DNA of 64,000 bases, taken from Lactarius indigo (taxonomy: Eukaryota; Basidiomycota; Agaricomycetes; Russulales; Russulaceae). Below the pieces are notes generated by a model. It was given only the letters and a program-made list of their open reading frames with translations, was not told where the DNA came from and made no database searches. Within the stretch, counting starts at the first letter, position 1, and each line of letters opens with the position of its first letter. The stretch is taken from NCBI GenBank assembly GCA_025766275.1, contig JAFKAC010000094.1:124001-188000 (forward strand). Reading direction: 5' to 3'. The position numbers were made by a program, and so were the translations under genes. This document shows positions 57,001 to 64,000 of the stretch, one piece after another.

Positions 57001-59408
57001 CATGGCGCTAATTACTGATGGACGCTGACGAACACGAACACCCGCAGGTTAGTGTGGTGGCAAGAACGGTCCGTCTTTTCATGGTACCAAATCCAGCTCT
57101 GGCTCATCGCCACAGTAGCCAATGGAAAAGACCTCAGGGCTTTTATGTATACGTCGGTCTATTGTTCTAATTGACTTGTGTTTGACTATCCGCTTTTAGA
57201 TGGCGATTTACGCAACACTTGGTCTTGGACAGGCAATAGCAGCACTCCTGCACGGTACTACCGTAGCATTTATCGCATATTCTGCGTCCAGGCGGATGCA
57301 CGACGTATGTCTTTCGGGTTCCTTGTCTTCCCTATTTACCGGCCGGATAGAATGCTATCGCCCGCGTAATGCTAAGTCCAATGTCATTCTTTGAGACAAC
57401 GGTGCGTCTCCTCTCAAACATGGTTCAGCCGCTCATTGCGTCCAGCCGGTAGGCCGTATCATGAACCGTTTCTCCAAGGACATCGACACAATCGATAATA
57501 TGCTAGCTAGTACGCGCCCCTCTGGTAAGGTCTGTAGTCTATTTTGACCGATCTGGTCTGTTTTCAGACTCTTTCCGCACGCTCATCAACGCCTTCTCCG
57601 CCATAATTGGAGCTATCATCCTAATTTCGATCTTGTTCCCATGGTTCCTTCTTGCTGTCGCCGTCGTTTTTGTGCTTTATGCTATGGCTTCTGCATTTTA
57701 TCGTGCGAGTGCTAGAGAAATAAAGGTGCGTCCCCTGCAACTAAGATACAAGAATTGTTTTTTAAGGGTACCTGCAGCGACTAGACGCTATCTTGCGATC
57801 ATCTCTATATTCCCATTTCTCTGAGACACTGGAGGGGGTAACCACCATCCGTGCTTATGGGGAAGAAAACCGCTTTATTAACGAAAATCGAGACCGGGTG
57901 AACATCGAGAATAGAGCATACTGGATGACTGTCACGAGTCAGGTGAGCCTTACATTGAAAATACTCGCGCCGGATCGATGCTGATTGTGAACTAGCGGTG
58001 GCTCGGTATTCGGCTCGACTTTCTTGGGACGCTGTTAACCCTATTTGTCGCAGTGCTCGTCCTTGGCACGCGCTTCAGCATCTCGCCTGCACAGACGGGT
58101 GTCACGCTGTCGTACGTCATTTCCGTTCAACAGGTGGGTCAGATATCTTTGCAAACTGGACTGCTTCCTCAGGCCGTTCGCTTTATGGTAGGCCTTGGAT
58201 TGGATGGTCCGACAGCTCTCCGAGGTTGAAAATAACATGAATTCCGTCGAGCGTATCGTTTATTATGCTCGTAACCTTGAACAGGAGCCACCACACGAGA
58301 TTCCAGACAAAAAACCCCCCACCCCGTGGCCCATCCACGGGAAGCTCGAAATCAACGAGGCTGTCCTGAAGTATCGCCCTGAACTTCCGCAGGTCTTGAA
58401 GGGCCTCAGCATGAGCATTGAGGGGGGAGAAAAAATAGGTATTGTTGGACGGTAGGTCCCTACGCCCGACACCCGATCTATGCTCTGATAAAAGTGCAAT
58501 TCAGCACTGGTGCCGGAAAATCATCCATCATGGTTGCGTTATTCCGCATCGTCGAGCTAGAGTCGGGTTCTATCAGCATCGATGGTGTCAACATCTCTAA
58601 TCTTGGGCTTAATGATGTCCGTAACGCGATCTCTATCATTCCGCAGGATTCCCCACTTTGTACGTAGAGCTGATATTAACTAAGTGCGCCTGATCTGACG
58701 AGTATTTTAGTCTCTGGGACCTTGCGGTCCAACCTCGATCCGTTTGGACAGCACGATGACACACGGCTCTGGGACGCCCTTAGGCGCTCTTACCTCGTCG
58801 AGGACGCTAAACGTATCTCCTCTGTGACGCCTTATGCAGAAGGCGAGGGGGAGCATCTTGGAACAGGATCTACGACTCTGAACACGCCGCGCTTTACTCT
58901 GGACAGCCCAATTGAGGAAGGGGGTTCGAACCTGTCTGTCGGCCAGCGTTCCCTCGTGTCACTTGCTCGTGCACTGGTGAAAGATAGCAAGATCATCATT
59001 CTGGACGAGGCCACAGCGTCTGTTGACTGCGAGACGGATCGTAAAATCCAGGAGACTATCGCCAATGAGTTTCGCGATCGCACCATTCTATGCATCGCCC
59101 GTACGTATTCCCTCTTTTTTTCGCTGTCTTCCTCGAATTGACTTCGCTTCCCAGACCGACTGCGCACAATTATCTCTTATGACTGCATTTGTGTGTTGGA
59201 CAAAGGCAAAATTGCTGAATTTGACGCCCCAGAGGTTCTCTACGCAAAGCGCGGAATTTTCCGCGGGATGTGCGAATACTCAAGCATTACGCTGGAAGAC
59301 ATCCTCTGCGTCCGAAAGGCGCTAGAAGCTGCTGACAAGATTGCTTTGAGGCAGGCTGTGCAGGCTACGAGCGACGTGGATAAGGGAACAAGCGGACCTA
59401 ACGCCTAA
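54032..59408 (+). CDS. ABCC-type full ABC transporter (MRP/YOR1-like)
   Basis: Twenty exons: 54032-54147, 54228-54720, 54780-55375, 55451-55632, 55691-56133, 56187-56324, 56379-56462, 56510-56988, 57048-57068, 57116-57146, 57200-57304, 57351-57401, 57446-57509, 57568-57725, 57778-57942, 57996-58133, 58192-58451, 58505-58659, 58711-59100, 59155-59408; 1440 aa, no stops. The order is TMD1, NBD1, TMD2, NBD2 without the extra N-terminal TMD0 of long MRPs. NBD1: Walker [10 protein letters not shown], signature LSGGQKQR, Walker B ILIFDDPLSALD. NBD2: [29 protein letters not shown]-loop IAHRL. The N terminus has [20 protein letters not shown], typical of fungal ABCC proteins that export conjugates and drugs across the plasma or vacuolar membrane; the substrate here is unknown. 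The only intact ABC gene in the array; it converges on Atg22-F. Confidence 0.93.
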
Positions 59409-60127
59409 GCACGCCGCCCAGGGGAGCCGTTGGTCCCAAGATTCTCGACCTCTACTCTCCCCGTAGAAATAAACAATATTTTTTGGCCCGTCGTGTTGTC
59501 AGCGCCATTATTCTTGCAATGATCAGGGATTTCGACCCTTTGTTCTCGCGTTTTTTTGTTTTTTTGGATCAATCTTTGTTCTCGCGTTCCCGAAGGAAAT
59601 CCGTGGGATGTGTTCGGTGCCGTACCGAGCTCAAGTATCGGAGAGTGATACTTTATTTTCATATACAGCGAACCCGCCAGAATAAAAGGTATAAGGTATA
59701 GATACATATATACCGTGGAGGTCTTTGGTGGTACTACACTTTTTTTGTGCCCCTGGAGAGAGTTTTCTCACGTAACTCACAGCACGCTGAACATGCCCTT
59801 GCAGTAGAAATAACATTACATCACGTAATCCATCAAGAGTTGGCCCATGCGTCTTGCCACGGGTCGCGTGGTTTGATGGTGAACAGCACGTTTCAACTTG
59901 AACCAAAATGGGGTAAATGAAGCTTGAAAGAAACGAGTATATTTACAGGGGTGTGCAGACGCAAACCCATACAAGGCATCGGCTCTGAAAGTAAAAACAA
60001 TTCGCGTATCAGAAACGTCGTCGTGTTTCGCCCTTCAGCTTCTGGAATCAGAATATTCAGAAAGAAGAGGTACTGTACTGTAAAAGAAAGCACGAAATTT
60101 TTCGGCACCCATCGGTCCGCGTACCGA
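59409..60127. other. Intergenic region between convergent ABC and Atg22-F genes
   Basis: Holds the ABC 3' flank that survives as debris at 36140-36300 and 45455-45700, a T-rich run at 59551-59566, and the shared intergenic tag at about 59817-59885. No gene. Confidence 0.5.
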
Positions 60128-62540
60128 CTAGATCTTCCCCTCGCTCTTGCCTTCGCTCTTGGACGACTCGTTATCCTTCGCGTCCGAATGTACCGCGTAG
60201 TCGCTCGCCCCTCGCTGCTCCGCGGCCCACTGCACTGCCGCGTTCCTACCTTTCGGCACGTCTATCGAAAACCACGTCACGAGACACCCGAGAGCAGTGA
60301 GAACGGCCAGGACTGGGAACGCCTTCCAGTTGTTCCCATTCTCGTTGACTATCACCTGGATTACATTTGGTCCAATGATTGCTGCGGAGCGGCTGAACAG
60401 TCCAAATAGACCGAAAAACTGTTGTTGTCGTTGTTTTTTGAGCAGACGGTACTTGTGACCGAAAAGAAAAGGCGAGCGGGGTACACGTACCATATATTCG
60501 AACCCGGGAGGTGAGAGCTCGCCCATCATCGTCTGCGAGACAGAGTAATTTGGTCCTATGGCAAGTCCAAACACAACGCTGTACGCCCAGAACTCCCAAG
60601 AATTGTGAAACCTGCAGAGTGTAAACACATCATCGCTCAACGGAAGAAGAAAGAATAGATCAGATCTCACCCAAACTTGTCTGTCCAGATACCGATCATT
60701 CCCCAGATCGGGATCAGAGTTTCCAGAATGCACACCGTAAGGAACTAGACCCTCAATTCATAAGTGAGCATAGAGTGAGAGTGTCCGTCGTACAATCAGT
60801 TTGATGTCGAGCTTCCAGTGGCGTTGTATGTACCAAGATGCAACAACACTTGCACCACAAGCGGCTACCCGTACGAGGGTAAGATACGTATTCTGCAGAA
60901 ATGAGAACGTGAATTGTTCGTTCTGGCAAATAGTCACAAGAACGAGAGTCGTGGTCACACCCTGAGTGCACCACCGAGTCAGCTGCATTACTCTGGTGAA
61001 CTATATCGATGGTACACACATCAGAGAGGAGAAAGATGGAGAATAGATAAGCGAATGTGTTTGGCAGTTTCTTGTACTGCTTCAAAGCGACAAAGATCTA
61101 ATTGGGATCAGCTGAGCTTGGGCAACAAACAAAAAATAAGTGTTATAGACCTGCTTCCAGCCTATTGTGAGATAGTTTTTGCCCTTGGGAAGCTTTGGCC
61201 CTGGCCGAGGCTGTTGGAATATAACTGGTTGTCCGCTCGTTAGTTTCATAGGCTAAACACCAACAGTTTTAGAGCACTTACACCACCAGATGCCAAACAG
61301 AACCCAATATCCGGTTGACCTGCGTCGCAAAGGCGTCGTCAATGTCCGAATGATATAGAGTACGATGAGACCTCACAAGACGATAACATAATTATCAACT
61401 TTCGGATTGTCGCTCAGCGGGAGTAGCAGTGACAGGTTGAGCGGTAATGCAAAGATTTGACCAGCAAAAAAGCAAATCTACCAGGTCACGTCATCGATGA
61501 TAGGACACCGAGCGAGCGCACGTACCATGCCGACACTACTGATCTTGCTCTTTTCGATGCTTTTCTCCTTCTCATATGCCTCCAGGGACAACTCTCCCCG
61601 CTCATGGCGTACCTTGAGCTCACGTGAGTGGGGTGTATTGCGAGCCAGTTGCGGGAAAATCGCCGCAAAAAATGAAACGACGATGCCTTGCGAAGCGAAG
61701 CTGATCGTGTACAATGCCATCGCGGCGCCCCAATTACTAGGAGCTGGTTGTCATGAAATTCAGAGAACACCTCAAAAGACATTTCGACTGCTGTGACCCA
61801 CATGTCAAACTCATGCTCGCGAACTGGGCTGCCCAACATATAGCGGTGGAAACAAGGAGCAGCCACCTGCCAAACGTCCGATAGTCAGCAGCCGGCCCAA
61901 TGGTTGCGAAGACTAGTGTCATTATCTAAGATAGATCTCATCGTGACAGATTGCGCATTGAAAAAACAAAAATCGACATACCGCAAAGCTCGCTCCATTG
62001 GCAACCAAGACAATGGAGCTCACTTCCTTAGTCCCGCTTCCCCAGGGTAAGACACATTTCCTGGACGCTCCCTGGTCAAGACAGGACGAGCCTGGACCAC
62101 GAACGGGATCATATCCAGCAGCGGTGGCCAGTCCCTGAAATAAGGTCAAAGAGTAAACTTTAACGCGAGACCCTATTTAGTCAGGTATAATAAAGACATT
62201 ATACATTTCCTACCTTGGGGTCCGAGTGCCTGCGTATTGGATACATAGGACAAGAATCAGCACCGGAATTCCGCGCTCTAGATGATGAACAGAACTAGGA
62301 CAGCGTACGTTATTCCCGAATTGAAACACTGAAGAGAAGGCGTTAATGATATTGCAAATGAAAGATATAATAATACACACGATAGTAACACCACAGCTCT
62401 CGTTGAGTTGTAATTGGCTCGCTATCGCTCGGTGAGGCATCAGGTACAACTAAGGAAAACTTGGAGGCACTTTCATCTTTCTGGACCTCAGGGAGGGAGA
62501 GCTCTGAGACAGGAGTTGCTTCAAGTATCGGGGACGACAT
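60128..62540 (-). CDS. Atg22-like MFS transporter, copy F
   Basis: Fourteen exons (complement): 62381-62540, 62309-62328, 62214-62229, 61982-62157, 61802-61925, 61526-61743, 61377-61477, 61282-61319, 61151-61224, 61020-61097, 60794-60961, 60671-60744, 60491-60611, 60128-60418; 552 aa, all introns GT-AG, no stops. It was used as the reference model for the family here. The N terminus of about 45 residues is acidic and Ser/Pro-rich, then RELWCYYLFQFGNN. Further landmarks: TLFQGLATAAGYDPVRGPG, SSIVLVANGASFA, FGRWLLLVSTAICW, FPQLARNTP, a charged loop EAYEKEKSIEKSKISS, FIFQQPRPGPKLPKG, SFLQNTYLTLV, MMGELSPPGFEYMFFGLFGL, IGPNVIQVIVNENGNNW. Atg22 proteins release amino acids from the fungal vacuole after autophagy; transport of the same substrates is inferred. 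Confidence 0.9.
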
Positions 62541-64000
62541 GGGGAAGAGGGGTTGTTTAGTTCCCAGATTCCCAGAGCCCAGGTAGAAATAGCTGAAGAT
62601 GGGGTCGGTAGTCTCTTGTACCCTCAGAAATTATCAGCCCACGCTCGTGGCGCCAGCTCGAACTTCTTCGCATGAGTTTGGAAGACGTGATAGCTTCTAA
62701 AGAAATATCTCGTGTGATGTTGGTGAGACCAACGCAGAGCAGAGAACTAGGGTGGATCTCAGATCTTGAAACCCGGCCAATCTGGAGTGCCAGTGGGTCA
62801 CGGTATAACACCGCAAACTGAATGGGTTGCGATGACTCGGATAAGATGCCAGTAGTGTTTGAACAGTTGAGCCCCCCAAAGCGCTTTTGCGAGTCTGACT
62901 GTTCGGAATGGAAGCTAGAAGGCTGTCAATCATGGCATGGAACGTCGCGACCGAGGCCTGTAAGCGGGATCTCCCTTACGGGTTGAACAACACAACCGCT
63001 GGCAAACTCGGTAGCATACAAAGCGGCTCATCCCTACCTTCCGTCGCAGGGTTCTCGGGGAACCCCTATCCTTCGTCGACCAACACACCACCCGCTTCCC
63101 CCGGACGCCAAGAAAACTACCCCTTACGGGCCGCAGCCACAGAGGTGGGAAAGACGAACGAGGGCACAAAAATAAAGACGCCAAAATACTCCAGGCCCAC
63201 TACGTCCACCGCCCTACAAGTTCAGTTGCTACCAGCTGACCCTGAGATTCGGTAAAGTACGATCACGTGCAGTTGCGGAGACTTGTAAAATTACGCAGAC
63301 CCAAAATATAGGGGTGCGCTCCTAACATAGGACGCTCATCTATGCATATTTTAAGACTTTAGTGGGTCTCGCTACGACCGGTCTATGTATCTGGTAAGTT
63401 GTGTATCCCGGAAATACAAATAGAATTTTTAAAAAAAAAAAAAAAAAACAGGTTGACAATCAACTCGGAGCTATCAATACCGCTGGCGTTTGCTTTTTCC
63501 CATTCACAGGCCATAAGCAGCCCAGTTACAGATGGTGAAGTGCCTGTCGATGCCAACAACGTCGGGTCACTTGGATCAATGAGGTGGATGGGGAAACTGA
63601 TCAAAGCACCCTGTTATAATGTCTAGAAGCTTACGCAGCCTTTACTGCCTCAGGTGAGCCTCGGCCTGGTGTATGATAGTGCTTCCCTCAGCTGAGGCTT
63701 TACCCGACGATAAATTCCGGAGTGACTATAATTTCTACTATCCCTCACAGTATTTATCCTCTGCAGTCATACTTATACTTGTCGCGGTGTATATTCACAG
63801 TGAAAACGTAGACAGGAAGATATGCTACTGCTGTACACCAAACTGTGGAGTATATAGAATTCGATGCACGCAGTGAACGACAATGTTTCAGATTTCTATT
63901 ATCACTACCTCGGACTTGTTTCTGACCTTCGAAATGAATTATACACACGCGAAGGGGGTGGGAAGTCTACGGGCAGAAGCCCGCAGTTACGTGGATAAAA
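62541..64000 (-). promoter_or_regulatory. Upstream region of Atg22-F and window end
   Basis: The first 390 bp match the upstream regions of copies A, C and D. A plus frame at 62908-63255 (115 residues, Ser/Pro/Thr-rich) starts inside that conserved region and shows no domain, so it is not called a gene. A poly(A) junction at 63429-63449 ends an insertion-like stretch. The last 90 bp repeat sequence seen at 49809-49920, so the next array unit continues beyond the window. Confidence 0.4.
63390..63449 (+). repeat. Poly(A)-ended 3' tail of a short retroelement-like sequence
   Basis: GTATCCCGGAAATACAAATA followed by a long A run at 63432-63449. The same tail, in reverse orientation, is at 32442-32485 (GTATCCCGGAAATATAAATA before an A run), and a diverged form borders 28815-29251. 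The left end of this copy is not defined. Confidence 0.45.

Noticed and set aside
62908..63255. 115-residue Ser/Pro/Thr-rich plus frame
   Set aside because: Its start lies in the conserved Atg22 upstream region and the product has no recognisable domain.

Overview
The window is nuclear DNA of a filamentous basidiomycete, most likely a mushroom-forming Agaricomycete. The genes carry many short introns (about 45-60 nt, GT-AG with a few GC-AG), the DUF6535 membrane-protein family typical of Agaricomycetes dominates, and a fungal-type Helitron is present. No rRNA, tRNA, CRISPR or prokaryotic operon was seen. All exon models below were built by hand from splice sites, reading frame and comparison between paralogues inside the window; no database search was run. 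|| Layout: the backbone is an old, repeatedly rearranged tandem array. A plus-strand DUF6535 gene is usually followed by a convergent minus-strand Atg22-like transporter gene. DUF6535 copies lie at 1-2073 (5' end cut by the window edge), 9593-11814, 22682-24886, 30025-32168, 40019-42225 (broken by an 8-bp deletion) and 42451-44558. Four Atg22-like genes have complete 14-exon models (2838-5182, 33100-35520, 46310-48754, 60128-62540). Three more are remnants (12545-12662, 25655-26085, 50040-52340). One intact 20-exon ABCC-type full ABC transporter lies at 54032-59408, and 3'-end debris of two lost ABC copies survives at about 36140-36300 and 45455-45700. A second, divergent DUF6535 lineage is dead in all three places it occurs (5645-7270, 26150-26755, 36700-37180). 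Each dead copy is followed by a long decayed spacer block that leads into the promoter of an active DUF6535 gene. || Mobile DNA: an autonomous-type Helitron occupies roughly 13.49-22.01 kb. It has a Rep/Pif1-helicase (RepHel) gene with one in-frame TGA, then three tandem small paralogous genes (211, 281 and 215 aa) of identical exon architecture, and a textbook 3' end: a perfect 8-bp hairpin, then CTAG, then T. The three accessory genes are the most interesting system in the window; I infer that they are OB-fold-like single-strand-DNA-binding partners of the transposase. Smaller insertions are a SINE-like element with a 9-bp target-site duplication (28815-29251), two further poly(T)/poly(A) junctions that share its 3' tail, and a MITE-like palindrome (38795-38900). 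|| How the genes may work together: Atg22-like proteins are vacuolar or other endomembrane effluxers of the major facilitator superfamily, and ABCC proteins are ATP-driven exporters of conjugates and xenobiotics. DUF6535 proteins are multi-pass membrane proteins of unknown function. Their repeated co-duplication suggests a membrane-transport cluster under birth-and-death evolution, but no shared pathway can be shown from sequence alone.
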